Shown here piece by piece: positions 10,674 to 20,708 of a stretch of DNA of 64,000 nucleotides (position 1 is its first letter; every line of letters begins with the position of its first letter). The translations under genes and the position numbers were made by a program. Source of the stretch: Thermogymnomonas acidicola JCM 13583 (GTDB lineage: Archaea; Thermoplasmatota; Thermoplasmata; Thermoplasmatales; Thermoplasmataceae); assembly GCF_001316105.1 (NCBI RefSeq), contig NZ_BBCP01000009.1, forward strand, positions 1-64,000. Direction: 5' to 3'. Below the pieces are notes generated by a model that was not told the origin of the DNA, made no database searches, and worked only from the letters and a program-made list of their open reading frames with translations.

Positions 10674-11281
10674 ATGGCAGAGACACTTTCAACATACTCC
10701 GTCGTTAGGGACGCCTGGAAGAGCCTGAAGAAGTCGGAAATATACAGGCTTCACAAGGAAAGGATGATAGAGTGGCGCAACGGCCCCCTCGGTGGTGAGG
10801 CTCGAGTACCCGACAAGGATCGACAGGGCGAGGTCACTCGGCTACAAGGCAAAGAGGGGGGGCATATTCGTTGTAAGGTCAAGGGTCAGGCGCGGAGGCC
10901 TGAACAGGCCCAAGATCATGGGTGGGAGGAGGCCAAGGAGGATGGCCTACAACAAGCTCACGCCCAAGAAGAGCCTCCAGTGGATAGCGGAGGAGAGGGC
11001 CGCGGACAAGTACCCGAACTGCGAGGTGCTCAACTCATACTACGTTGGTGAGGACGGGAAGTACAAGTATTACGAGGTCATAATGGTCGACCCTGTCTGC
11101 CCGGACGTCATGGCGGACAAGAACCTCGGGTGGATAAATGAGCCCCCCCAGCACAAGGGAAGAGTATACAGGGGGCCTCACGTCTGCTGGCTACAAGGGC
11201 AGGGGGGGCCTCCGCACAGGCAGGAAGGGCAGTGCCAAGAGCAGGCCTTCCATAAGGGCAAATGGGAGGCTGAGAAGGTAA
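10674..11281 (+). CDS. rpl15e: Ribosomal protein L15e
   Basis: Large-subunit protein found in archaea and eukaryotes, about 195 residues. Starts [16 protein letters not shown] at ATG 10674 and continues [46 protein letters not shown] and the ending [13 protein letters not shown] at TAA 11279-11281. Frames must be joined near 10787 (an extra G in ctcggtggtg; the expected chain is GPLVVRLEYP), in the C-run near 11143-11149, near 11165-11170 and in the G7 run near 11203. All blocks of the family are present, so the gene is intact apart from read errors. tRNA-Ser follows 16 bases later. Confidence 0.95.
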
Positions 11282-11297
11282 ACTCCATTTATTAAGT

Positions 11298-11378
11298 GCC
11301 GCGATGGCCCAGTGGTACGGCGCAGACTTGAGATCTGGTTCCCTTAGTGGATCGGGGGTTCGAATCCCTCTCGCGGCG
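11298..11378 (+). tRNA. tRNA-Ser (UGA anticodon)
   Basis: Class II tRNA. Acceptor GCCGCGA pairs with TCGCGGC; the D-arm is GCC...GGC; the anticodon loop CTTGAGA reads TGA at positions 34-36; a long variable arm follows; the T-arm is GGGGGTTCGAATCCCTC; discriminator base G. The G73 discriminator favours Ser over Leu. The top anticodon-stem pair looks mismatched (G-G), which may be a sequence error. Leu(GAG) is the alternative if the loop is offset by one. No intron and no encoded CCA. Confidence 0.85.
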
Positions 11379-11878
11379 CTTGTTACGGCCCAGAGATACC
11401 TTGGCCTTTTGGCGGCGTTTCCATGACGGCATGCCTGATCGAGCCTGTTCGTGTACTGTACGGTCGTCAGGGCCAGGAGGCCCATGTTTTCCCCCATGAA
11501 GCGATGTGAACACTCCAGGCCAGATCGAGAACAGAGGCCTCTCCTGGAAGCTTTTCCTCCTGTGTAGGTGGTCGGCCTGCAGTGCTGGGACATTCAGATA
11601 ATGGCAGGAAAGGTGCAGTTCCGTCCGGATTCCTTGCTTTTAAGGATCTGACAACTGCCATGACAGTGTGGTACGTTGAGTGGCGCCTCCCAGCATCCTG
11701 TGGCGGATGCATTCTGCCCCCCCTTGATGGGCCATTGCAGGGCAGCTGAGCCTGGCAACGATGGAGCCAAAGAGAGAGTTCGCAGGATACTGGATGAAGA
11801 TCAAAGATGCAGGGAAGAGTAAAAGCTGCTGGCTGGCCCATACCCCCCCATATGGTGAACCAGGCAACGGGCCACGGA
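11379..11878. other. Gene-free stretch
   Basis: 500 bases after tRNA-Ser with no convincing coding frame on either strand. The open frames here have no family resemblance and odd composition. No repeat or RNA motif was noticed. Confidence 0.45.
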
Positions 11879-12241
11879 TCAGGCTTGGTGGCCTTCGCTG
11901 CCAATGAATACCGTCACCGGCCTTGTCTTCCATTCCAGCCCGAGTGCCCTGGCCATGAGTGCCAGTATAATGAGCCTCCTGCCCATGAGTACCGGTGAAA
12001 TGTCTCTCGAGCTGACGCTACCCTTGGAAAACAGCATATTCCAGGCAATTTCAAACTCCTCCTTCCGGAGCACGCGTTCCTTGGATAGACGCCCCCCCCT
12101 CCTCCGGACGCTCGAAACTGCCCTTATCTCACTCTCACTCACTCCAACGATCTCGTTTTCGGTCTTCCTCACTAGCGTCTTCACACTCTTGTGCGTTCTC
12201 GCAAAATCAAGGATCCTGTACCACGCTTCGTTGAAGTCCAT
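11879..12241 (-). CDS. Hypothetical protein, basic and helical
   Basis: 120 residues from ATG 12241, MDFNEAWYRILDFARTHKSV, with an uninterrupted frame. It is rich in Arg, Glu and Ser (VSESEIRAVSSVRR, RLSKERVLRKEEFEIA) and ends in a more hydrophobic segment RRLIILALMARALGLEW. It could be a helical nucleic-acid-binding or winged-helix-like protein, but no family is recognised. An AT-rich patch (ATTTTATGTATTTAAC on the minus strand, about 12256-12271) lies just upstream and is a likely TATA region. It stands alone, separated from tRNA-Ser by a gene-free gap. Confidence 0.6.
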   Translation of the reverse strand: MDFNEAWYRILDFARTHKSVKTLVRKTENEIVGVSESEIRAVSSVRRRGGRLSKERVLRKEEFEIAWNMLFSKGSVSSRDISPVLMGRRLIILALMARALGLEWKTRPVTVFIGSEGHQA

Positions 12242-12524
12242 GAGATCTCAGTTCTGTTAAATACATAAAATTGAGTGAATCACATAATACGGTTAGTGGA
12301 TCTTCCCGCCTAATAGGGGCAGACCACCGATCCTGAGAGGCCTGCGCTTGCATACCACACGTCTCCAAGGCCATTTTCAATGCACGCCTACTATGGTATA
12401 GGGTACCCGGCCCTTTCCACACGTTATACCATATGAACGGAGTGGCACACTGTTCCATGTAAGCAAGGTGGAGAGGTCAGGACTGATGAACTGGGATGGA
12501 GTATTGCCCAGATCTGTTCCAGCC

Positions 12525-13086
12525 TCACCCGAAAGTCTCCTCGATCCATGCGAAGGTGATTGCCACAGCGGAAAAGAGGTAGAAGAGCAAGATCAGGTAC
12601 CAGAAGGTTGAAAAATCGTCAGCCGCAGCCCCCACTGATCCAGCTGAAGTCTATCAGCGAGAGTAGGATGAACGGGAGAGGCGACACTGCAGCCAGGACC
12701 AGGTGGTGTTCCGCCACAGCATTCCTAACGAATCCATGGTATTGTAGATCTTCTTAAGCCTCTTCCTGCCCTTCTTGCCTATTGCCAGCCTGTAGATCTG
12801 ACCAGCGACCCATTCACAGAAGAGCATGGCATCCCCTATCATAAGCATGGAAAAGGCCAGCTGTGCGAGATCCAGGTTTTCACCGCAACTGCTTGGGTTT
12901 ATTGGTGAAACGAATAGAGCGCCTGCAACGAGCCTGCAACGACGACGAGGGGGGGCGGCTTCAGGGTCCTTACCTGCACCACCTGAAGAAATAGTAGGAC
13001 ACATACAGCGGCAGGATGACCAGGGCAGAGACGAGGAAGATTATAGCCAGGGCTGTACCTATATCCTTACCAACGGATTCAGACAT
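12525..13086 (-). CDS. Small polytopic membrane protein, unknown
   Basis: Starts at ATG 13086 with MSESVGKDIGTALAIIFLVS, then LVILPLYVSYYFFRW, QLAFSMLMIGDAMLFCEW, a basic loop GKKGRKRLKKIYNTMDSLG, LPFILLSLIDFSW and finally LILLFYLFSAVAITFAWIEE ending at 12525. That gives about four membrane helices and 180-185 residues once frames are joined around the C-run near 12949 and around 12740 and 12625. The basic loop between helices 2 and 3 is probably cytosolic. No family is recognised. Several frame repairs make the exact chain uncertain. Confidence 0.5.
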
Positions 13087-13138
13087 TTACAGCACACCCC
13101 CCCCTCTCAAGGTGCCAGTCCGAAAAGATGTGGTGGGA

Positions 13139-13396
13139 TTAAGCTAAAAACCCCCCCCGGAAACGGTTTACCACGCGAACCTCGTATATCTTTTTCTTTC
13201 CATTAACTAAATACCAGAAGTACATTATATCATCGAGATGTATGTACCTGTCAACCACTCCACCTGCAACCCTCTGCCCCCCCAGGTGCAGGAAGCCCGG
13301 CATCTCTGATTTCCTCAGTATACCCTCATAAGTATCTCCGCGATAGAGTCTCACGCTAACTCTCCTATTCACCAACACATTGCTCACCCCCCCCAA
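13139..13396 (-). CDS. Small beta-rich protein, possibly Sm-like
   Basis: About 85 residues: NVLVNRRVSVRLYRGDTYEG, ILRKSEMPGFLHLGG, RYIHLDDIMYFWYL, then a basic end. An RVSVRLYRGDTYEGIL opening followed by a later hydrophobic strand recalls an Sm fold (a strand pair carrying G..Y.G.L), but the Sm2 signature is not clear, so this is only a suggestion. The start is uncertain: C8 at 13387-13394 lies at the N-terminus. TTG 13396 keeps the present frame, and ATG 13414 (MRIIWG) works if the run is shorter. It borders the AT-rich island. Confidence 0.45.
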   Translation of the reverse strand: MGGVSNVLVNRRVSVRLYRGDTYEGILRKSEMPGFLHLGGQRVAGGVVDRYIHLDDIMYFWYLVNGKKKIYEVRVVNRFRGGFLA

Positions 13397-13686
13397 ATAA
13401 TACGCATCTCATACTGCAGAATCTGCTAGTCATATATGTTGACTAATATAATTCAAAAACTATAATATAAGAAGCACATAAGGCCAACCACCCTTATTTA
13501 AATAAAAACCGTAAACGGTCAACATAAATGAAACTAGATGGGGGGGTGTACATTACATGTACTAAAGTTTTCGTAGCACAGTCCGCAATAAAACTACACA
13601 ACAGCTGCAAGCACAGAGGATGGGCTAATTCCAAAGGTTTTCTTCTAAAAACCTGCTTCTACTCCACGCACTTGTGGCCTAGATTA

Positions 13687-13734
13687 AGCAGTAAGAACTC
13701 GCCTAGATTAAGCAGTAAGAACTCGTGAACAGTA
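13687..13734 (+). repeat. Two tandem copies of a 24-bp unit
   Basis: The unit beginning GCCTAGATTAAGCAG and ending TAAGAACTC occurs twice head to tail with no mismatch (13687-13710 and 13711-13734). As 24 is a multiple of three it would repeat eight residues if translated, but the surrounding frame is not convincing. Confidence 0.9.
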
Positions 13735-14304
13735 CATATTATGTGCCACCGGTGTGGAGCTGCAGTGATCTTGCATGACCTTTGCCACAGTATAATGACC
13801 GTCTAGATTTATCATCAGGATCTTCCAGTATAACAATATATATTTATATTTGAGCTTTGTAAAATGAGGTTTTATTTCTATAATAGAATATTATGTTTCT
13901 GATTTTTCCCTTTATCCGTGGTTTGACTCAATGACGACCTTTCTCAACTCCACAGGTTCGTCTCTCCATCCCACAATCAAGCTAGCCTGAAGGTCGGTCA
14001 ATTCCGTTCTCTTAGCGGCTGGGCCCCCCCTTTTTATTTCTGTCAATTTTTACCCTATCAGAATCGAGGTTCACATCATATTTACATACCATTCTGCCTT
14101 GTGAGGCTATTTCTTTAACTTTCCTTATTATCATGATGCAACAATATATATTTCTGATCCTCACTCAGTGCCACAATTTTGCTTAACGAGATTATTGGAA
14201 GATGCTGTTAATGTTTAAGTTAGTCAGAGTGTGTTGGAAGGACACGCTGTCTCAATAATTATCCTTAAGATTAGAAATACGCCAATTCAATACAAAGAAA
14301 ACAA

Positions 14305-15005
14305 TTACGGTGTAGAAAATGTAGGTATCATAAATATAAGGCTCAGTTCAAGGGAATGAAATAACGAACTCTGCATACCATTGAATGAATATACTAGCAA
14401 ATTCTGCAAATTAAAGCCGACCACCGAAGGGTTTCCCAGAGGTGTTATTGAATTGTTATACCCCCCCTGAGTTGGGATGAAATAGCTTTCTTCATTTTCT
14501 AATAAGAAAGCTGCTGATGAATTTTGTTTGATACCCAACATTCGATAAATAAAAGCGACATTCAAAAGGTGTACTAATAGTATCCACAAAAAATAGAGAA
14601 AGGCAACCACGAGGAAATTAATTAATATGGACAGTGACGGCCTGGAAGTCGATGCAGAAATCAGAAACGCTGTAGACGCAAAGAAAAGAATGTATATAAA
14701 TGTCGGAAACACCGAGAAAGTGTTCCAGCCTTCTGTCCACCACATATAGAATTGAACAGTAACACTCCCCCCCTCTACACTGGCTTCACTATTTGTGGCA
14801 TAGTAAACGAGTGCTGCCAATCGAATTCACCATAGGGAAGGGCATTTCCACCAGAAACGGTTCCCGTATCGTACCCATTATAACCTACACTTACAGTCAC
14901 AGAGGCGCTACTGCCTAAAACCACAGATGCACTTCCGGTACTTATTGGATTCTTTGAAATCGGGTTAGTGTTAACGTTCCATACTTGGTTAGAATAAATA
15001 TCCAT
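14305..15005 (-). CDS. Membrane protein with extracytoplasmic Ser/Thr-rich N-terminus (frame-broken)
   Basis: From ATG 15005 the chain starts MDIYSNQVWNVNTNPIS and runs through a Ser/Val/Gly-rich segment (GSASVVLGSSASVTVSVGY) like an exposed beta domain. It then shifts frame between 14775 and 14829 into EGGSVTVQFYMWWTEGWN and strong membrane helices (FPTFIYILFFASTAFLISAS, LINFLVVAFLYFLWILL). The helical part resembles ABC-2/NosY-type permeases only loosely. The stop near 14305 may be another frame break, since an adjacent frame encodes a further helix (TYIFYTVIVFFVLNW). AT-rich codons differ from neighbouring genes. It could be a decaying or transferred gene. Confidence 0.42.
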
Positions 15006-15393
15006 TGTAGTTTTATTAATATTAAGTTATTAAAATGTTTTGTGCATCTCTAGGCTAAATATGAAAACAATCATGAGCATGCTGTTCCATGCCTTATGAA
15101 TGTCTGAAAGGATATAAATAAGCAAAGGAAATCTGAGGAATGCCCTAGAAGGGATAAGCGGTACAATTTCTATAGCAGATACCAAAAATCTTATATGATT
15201 ACAACGAGAAGGCGCGGCATTCTTTTTCTGAACTATCTAACATCAATACAGTATTACAGTGGAGATCCTGAGGAAACTCTCGAGATAAGGGAATCAAAGT
15301 TCTAATGAAAAATATTGCCACTGAAAGCCCGGCTCTGTTGTCATAAGGGCGTAAAGATAGGCAGGGTAGGAATTACTCTATTAATAGATTAAA

Positions 15394-15466
15394 TGGGCCC
15401 GACCGGATTTGAACCGGTGACCTCCGCCGTGTCAGGGCGACATCATACCAACTAGACTACGAGCCC
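15394..15466 (-). tRNA. tRNA-Val (GAC anticodon)
   Basis: Read on the minus strand: acceptor GGGCTCG pairs with CGGGCCC (one G-U), anticodon loop CTGACAC gives GAC, T-arm CCGGTTCAAATCCGG, discriminator A. Standard class I length, no intron. It forms the right-hand border of the AT-rich island. Confidence 0.95.
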
Positions 15467-15715
15467 AGCGATCTAAGGGATTGCTGTTCGGTATTAAACG
15501 TTTTTCCGGTTCGGAATGGCCAACTGACATATGGAATGGCGCTCTAAGTGACCACACCAGAGCCACACAGCTCACCGCACTGCAGAGTTCCAACTACGAA
15601 GTACCCCCCCAAGGCCGAGGGACAATGCCCTGACATAGTGAAACTCCTAATAGATCCTGGTTACACTGACTGGCTGAAACAATATAAAGTTAAATAACGT
15701 GAGTATTGCCCCCCC

Positions 15716-16591
15716 GTGAGCAACACAATTGTCCTGCACGGGGGGGTGCAGGCTCAAGCAACCAGTTCTCTGAACGCCTCAAGGCTTACGCGAAAAGATC
15801 GCTTAATGGAAAGAGCGCACTTGATTGCGTGATTTCTGCCGTTGTGCAGATGGAGGATGACCAGGACTTCAACGCCGGCACAGGTTCAGTCATGAGGGTT
15901 GACGGCAGCATACAGATGGACGCTGCCGTAATGATACCGGGGGGGCGCTTCGGTGCCGTTGCGGCCATCGAGAGGGTCAAGAACCTGTGCTTGTGGCCAG
16001 GGATGTCATGGAGAGGACACCGCACCTCATACTCTCCGGTGACGGGGGGGCCGTGAGGTTCGCCAGGGCAATGGGCCATAGGGACTATGACCCCAGCACA
16101 GAGAAGGCCAGGGAGAGGTACAGGGCAATGATGTCTGCGCTCGAGGGCAAGAAGACTGGCGAAGATGAGAAGTACTCTGTGATGCGGGAAGTGCTGAGGA
16201 GCATGCCTGAGCTCCTGAGCACCACAGACACAGTGGGTGCAGTGGCAAGGGTGAACGGGGGGGAGTTTGCTGCTGCGGTTTCCACAGGAGGGGGGGCGTC
16301 CCCAATGCTGAGGGGGGGCAGGATAGGCGATTCCCCGATCCTGGGGGGGCCGGCATATACTGCGGGGGGGAGAAGGGAGCGGTTGTGGCCACAGGCATAG
16401 GTGAGGAGATACTGAAGAGAGTGCTGTGCTACAGGGTCTATTCCAGGATAGGTGCCAAGAGGCTGGAGGACATAGTAAGGGAAGAGATCGCAGCCTTTGG
16501 TAACGTCTCGGTCGGCCTTATAGCAGTCAGCGAGGATGAGGCTGTGGCAGCCTCGAACACCAACATGGCCTATGCTGTAGAATATTTCTGA
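15716..16591 (+). CDS. Isoaspartyl peptidase / plant-type L-asparaginase
   Basis: Ntn-hydrolase that cleaves isoaspartyl peptides or asparagine. The precursor self-cleaves to expose an N-terminal Thr. Start GTG 15716 (VSNTIVLHGGAGSS) lies about 20-35 bases after AATATAAAGTTAAATAA. Motifs: HGGAG, ALDCVISAVVQMEDD, FNAGTGSV, and TDTVGAVAR containing the nucleophile Thr, followed by STGG. Frames must be joined at the G7 run near 15741-15747, near 15988 (NPVLVARDVM needs one more C), and at G7 runs near 16045, 16259, 16313 and 16343-16368. The C-terminal part (ATGIGEEILKRVLCYR, NTNMAYAVEYF) is intact. About 290 residues, as expected. Confidence 0.9.
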
Positions 16592-16637
16592 CCCATTCCC
16601 AACTTTTATCAGACGGCATAACATTACCACCTGTCAG

Positions 16638-17543
16638 ATGTACAGCCCATTGCTCATAGTGCTCACAGAGGTGGTGATGACACCACTGATAGTCTGGATA
16701 ATCGATTACACCAGGAAGAACATGGGCCAGTTGGGTTTCAGGCCATACGCGATATCCATCGTTATCCTTGTCATGATGGGCAGCATGCTTGATGCCTTCT
16801 TCTACTACATAGTGAGCCCGAAGGACTTCTTCGATACCGTCCTGTCAGCTACAATCGGCATGGTACTCATGACCGCAGCCCTCGTCTACATTTTCTGGAT
16901 TGCCGTGAACGCAAAGAAGAGCTACACCTCACCGATGTCTGTGATAGGGATATCGGGCCTCATAACCTGGAACGAGGTCTCCATGGCCCTGCTCCTCTTC
17001 TCCCTGACTGGAGTACATGTCTCTGCGAGGGGGGGCGGCCTGCTATACGTGGCCTACTTCGGAAGGTCTGTAACATACTACCTGTTCCTTGCCCCCCATG
17101 CTTGTGGAGATGCTTTACTTCCTCGCCTTCAGGCTGAGCCCTGGCTTCCAGAGGAGGTTCTCTCTCTCCGTGTTCCTCATGCAGGTAGCAGACCCCCCCG
17201 CCCTCGCGGGCCCAGGGAAGTTCGTCACAATAATGCTTGCAGCCTATGCTGTGCTGATGGTTGTCTCCATATACCTCCTCCTGAGCTTCGTCTATAAGAA
17301 CAGGAATTCCCTGACCAGTGGAGAGAGGCAGTTCATGAGCCTCTTCTTCGCAATTTTCGCCCTGTCGGCCATAGGCATAGTGGAGCCCGTGGTGGTTTCC
17401 CACCCCCCCTTCGGCCTCTCATGGGCGGCACTGGCCGTGGCATGATAGTCTCGATGTTCATCTACTTCACAAATGTCCTCGACCTGGCAAAGATAAGCAC
17501 AGTATCAGAGGCTGTGGGCAAGGGCCAGCCCTCAGTCCTCTGA
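16638..17543 (+). CDS. Polytopic membrane protein, unknown
   Basis: About 300 residues with eight or so hydrophobic segments: MYSPLLIVLTEVVMTPLIVW, ISIVILVMMGSMLDAFFYYI, IGMVLMTAALVYIFWIAV, ITWNEVSMALLLFSLTGV, FVTIMLAAYAVLMVVSIYLL, FMSLFFAIFALSAIGIVEP. Frames are joined near the C-run 17092-17097, where YLFLAP continues as MLVEMLYFL, and at 17402-17408; the chain ends KGQPSVL. No family recognised. It converges with the large membrane iron-sulfur protein. Their lengths and helix patterns hint at a membrane module, but no direct evidence links them. Confidence 0.7.
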
Positions 17544-17577
17544 AGTGGCCCGCGGTGCCCCCCCCTAAGCCTTTCTT

Positions 17578-19538
17578 TTATCCAGCCCCCCTTATGTCAT
17601 AGAAGAAAATGTTGTCATACGGGCAGGCCTCAACACATTCGCCTATGCCAACACACCTCGAATCCCTGTACTGGCCAGTGGCAATGAAGCTGCCCGGCTG
17701 CGCGTGGTTACCGACCGGGCATGCCTTCGCACAGGGCTTGTCCCTGCACTTAACGCACAGCGATGGGTCAAGGACCTTCAGCCTGAACAGGCCGAACCTT
17801 GACACGAACCTGTTGAAGTTCCCCCAGTGGCAGTAGCCTGTGTTGATGCAGGCATACGAGCCCAGGAGGGGGGGCATGGTCAGGAAGGTAACGTACCATG
17901 CCACCCCGAAAAGCATGAGGTACACGAAGTACTCAGGATCTGTACCGTAGACACGGATGTCCAGCACGTGTATGCTGTCAAGTAAAGAGAGGGCACCTGC
18001 GGCGGCCAGTGACGAGTAAACCATGAGCGAGGTGGCCCTGTACAGGAGCCTAGCCCTCCTGTCGTGAACAGTTAGAGACCTGGCCACCCTGTTGCCACTG
18101 TTGAAAGACTTCATGGCACTGTAGAACGTCCCCTGGTACATGAGGGGGGGTGCAGTGCAGAACACCGAGCAGAGCTGCCTGGCACCGAAGAGGAGCGACA
18201 GGATGCCGCTTATCAGGTAGGTGAGCAGTATCGGCAATATGAACACAGGCGCAAGAGGCCCCCCCCTGTACCGATGCCCATTGACCAACCGATGAATGGC
18301 ACTGCGGACGGGTTGGGGATGATGAAGTCAGGCAGCAGGACGGAGTATATGCCGTATGCCGCAATCATGAGGTAAAGCCTGACTTTGTTTTCGGTGTTCC
18401 TGGCCTCCCTGGCCTTGAAGTATCCAAGGGAACCCATCTCTATGCCCATCATGACCAGAAACCATGTGGACAGAGAAATCTCAGCCAGGAACATGAAGCC
18501 GTCGTAGAGGGAGGATGCGATCTTTCCGGATACGCCGCCATGAATGGCTACGAGGGAGAGCGAAGAGACGAATTGCCGTGCCCCCCCGAAGAACTGCGCG
18601 TCGAAGACTGCGCCCATGAAGAACTCCGCAAAGAAGACGAGGAGCATGAAGAGGAGCGTCCACCTGGCATCGACTGTCCAGTACCTCTTCCTGCCCTCCA
18701 GCGCACCTTTCCATAGGGCACCATACAGGTAAAGAGCCATGAGAGCTAGCATGCTTATTGAGAGGATATCAGCATCTCCACTGTACTGCCAGAGGAAAAT
18801 CCCCCCCGCCATCATGAAACCATATATGAGGAGCAGTAATAGGAGGTATTCAGAGAAACCAGTTTCAACCGCCTTTGACCTGTAGAGGTGCTCGAACATA
18901 TAGATGAAGTATGCTGTCATCACTGAACCGGAGAGGTAAATGGACACAGGTACCCATAGGGGCTGGTTGAAGGCGGTTGGCACAAGCGCCATGGCCACAG
19001 CCTGGACCATGAATGTCACCGAATGCTCCCTCCTGAAGTCCCTGGTGAGGAGTACCGAGGAGAGCGCCATCTCAAGCCCCCCCATCGGCACAACGAACCA
19101 ATAGGATGAGAGGTAGTCCATGATGTGTGCAAAGTCCAGGTAGCCTGCTGCAGCTCCTCTGGCTGTGGCAAGGCTGAAGTCGATGCTCATCAGGGCCTCA
19201 TCGACCAGGACAAATGACGCGGTTAAGTAAAGCACCGGCCTCCCTGAGCCCTGCGTACCGTTCAGGGCCATTGATATGAACCTTCCGACGAACGGCAGGG
19301 ATTCTGCAGCCATCAGGAAAACCGAGACTTCCACAGTCCTTGGGAAGTTCAGGTAATATGGAAAGATGAAGTGGAGGAGTGGGCCAAGTAGCATCCCGTT
19401 CATCATGGTGAGGATGAGGTAGTCTACGAGCCTGCCCAGGATCGTTGAGGATCTGCGTGCAAGATAGATTGAAATGGAGTTCGCGATCACCATTCCGATG
19501 GCAGCTGGCCACAGGAAATAGAGGGATGCCAGCAGCAT
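17578..19538 (-). CDS. Large polytopic membrane protein with C-terminal dicluster ferredoxin domain
   Basis: About 650 residues. The first ~430 are a multi-helix membrane region (MLLASLYFLWPAAIGMVIAN, LLHFIFPYYLNF, SSYWFVVPMGGLEMALSSVL). After a break at the C-run near 18260 it continues with further helices (FILPILLTYLISGILSLLFG). Near the end come GSYACINTGYCHWGNF and two ferredoxin-type motifs, CVKCRDKPCAKACPVG and CVGIGECVEACPYDN, each fit to ligate a [4Fe-4S] cluster. ATG 19538 is chosen because TTTATAAATC lies about 20-30 bases upstream on that strand. It looks like a membrane electron-transfer protein; its partner is unknown. Resemblance to NapH/NosR-type proteins is only in layout. 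Confidence 0.75.
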
Positions 19539-19638
19539 TGGCTGCACATCGAAACATGATTTATAAAGCATCACACAAAAGTATCACATATATCCAGGAC
19601 ATCAATCTTTATATCTATCCTGAAGATCAAATGCAGGA

Positions 19639-20696
19639 ATGGAGTTCGACAAATTCAGAACAATGCACTTTCCCAGGGACGTGTTCGTCGGGCACGGCGT
19701 CATAGAGAATGTGGGAGCGTCGTCTCGAGGAACCTCAGATCGGGATCGGTTGCTGTCATCACTGGGAACACTACCTATTCAATGGCCGGGAGGACCGTGG
19801 CTGAACTGATCGAGTCCTCCGGCTTCGATGTGCATGTACATATAACGGGAGAGGCGAACACCGAGAACCTGAACATGGCGGAGGAGTTCTGCCGTGAGGT
19901 CGGCGCTGGCATGGTCATAGGAGTGGGCGGTGGCACCAAGATAGACCTCGCAAAGAAGGCTGCATACGAGCTTGACCTGCCCTTCGTGAGCGTACCGACG
20001 TCGCCGAGCCATGACGGCATAGCATCGCCGAGGGCATCGATCAAGAGGTCCGGTTGTAACCTCTCAGAGGAGGCAGCGATGCCAGTTGCCATCATTGCAG
20101 ACACGTCCATAATGGTTAAGGCACCCTACAGGTACCTTGCTGCGGGTGCGGCAGACGTTATCTCGAACGAGACCGCCATACTGGACTGGAAGCTGGCGAA
20201 CAGGCTCCATGGTGAGGACTTCAGCACCAGCGCGGCTGCACTTTCACAGTACGCGGCGAGGGAGCTGATAGAGAAGGCCCACCTGATAATGCCAGGAGTG
20301 GAAGAGAGCGTGTGGCTCGTCATGAAGCAGATACTCGCCTCAGGCACGGCAATGGCCATTGCTTCTTCTTCGAGGCCAGCCAGCGGGAGCGAGCACCTGA
20401 TCGCACACTCGCTTGAGATGCTGGGTGCCGGGAACAGCATCCACGGAGAGCAGTGCGCAATAGGTTCGGTCGTATCCATGTACCTGCACGGCGGCAGGTG
20501 GGAGGAGCTCGCGGAGACCTACAGGAAAATACGCCTCTCGATAAGGGCAAAGGATTATAACATCAGTGACATAACGATGATAAAGGCGCTCAGCACGGCA
20601 CACAGGATAAGGCCGGAGAGGTACACAATACTCGGCGAGAGGGACCTGAGTTACAGTGCCGCCGAGAGGGCGCTTGAGATAACAGGCATAATATGA
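19639..20696 (+). CDS. egsA: sn-glycerol-1-phosphate dehydrogenase
   Basis: Reduces dihydroxyacetone phosphate to sn-glycerol-1-phosphate, the archaeal membrane-lipid backbone. MEFDKFRTMHFPRDVFVGHG at ATG 19639, then, after restoring one base near 19708, VVSRNLRSGSVAVITG. GVGGGTKIDLAKKAA binds NAD(P); PTSPSHDGIASPRASI is a family signature; His residues in SEHLIAHSLE and SIHGEQCAIG ligate zinc. About 350 residues, normal. TTTATATCTATCC lies about 20-30 bases upstream. The UPF0179 and GTPase genes follow closely in the same direction and are likely co-transcribed. Confidence 0.95.
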
Positions 20697-20708
20697 GGGA
20701 AAGACGGG

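Larger units (their letters stand above)
13397..15393. other. AT-rich island
   Basis: About 2 kb with much lower GC than the rest of the window, few G/C heptamers and many AT tracts such as AATATATATTTATATTTG near 13837. It holds a 24-bp tandem repeat, one disrupted membrane-protein gene on the minus strand (14305-15005) and little else that looks coding. A short plus frame at 13528-13728 has no family match. The stretches 13735-14304 and 15006-15393 show no gene. It ends at tRNA-Val. Composition and the tRNA border suggest foreign DNA, but no integrase, transposase or duplicated tRNA end was found. Confidence 0.55.

Noticed and set aside
13687-13734. CRISPR array
   Set aside because: Only two units, directly adjacent with no spacer, and no cas genes in the window.
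13397-15393. Insertion sequence or integrated virus
   Set aside because: No transposase, integrase, terminal inverted repeats or duplicated tRNA end found.
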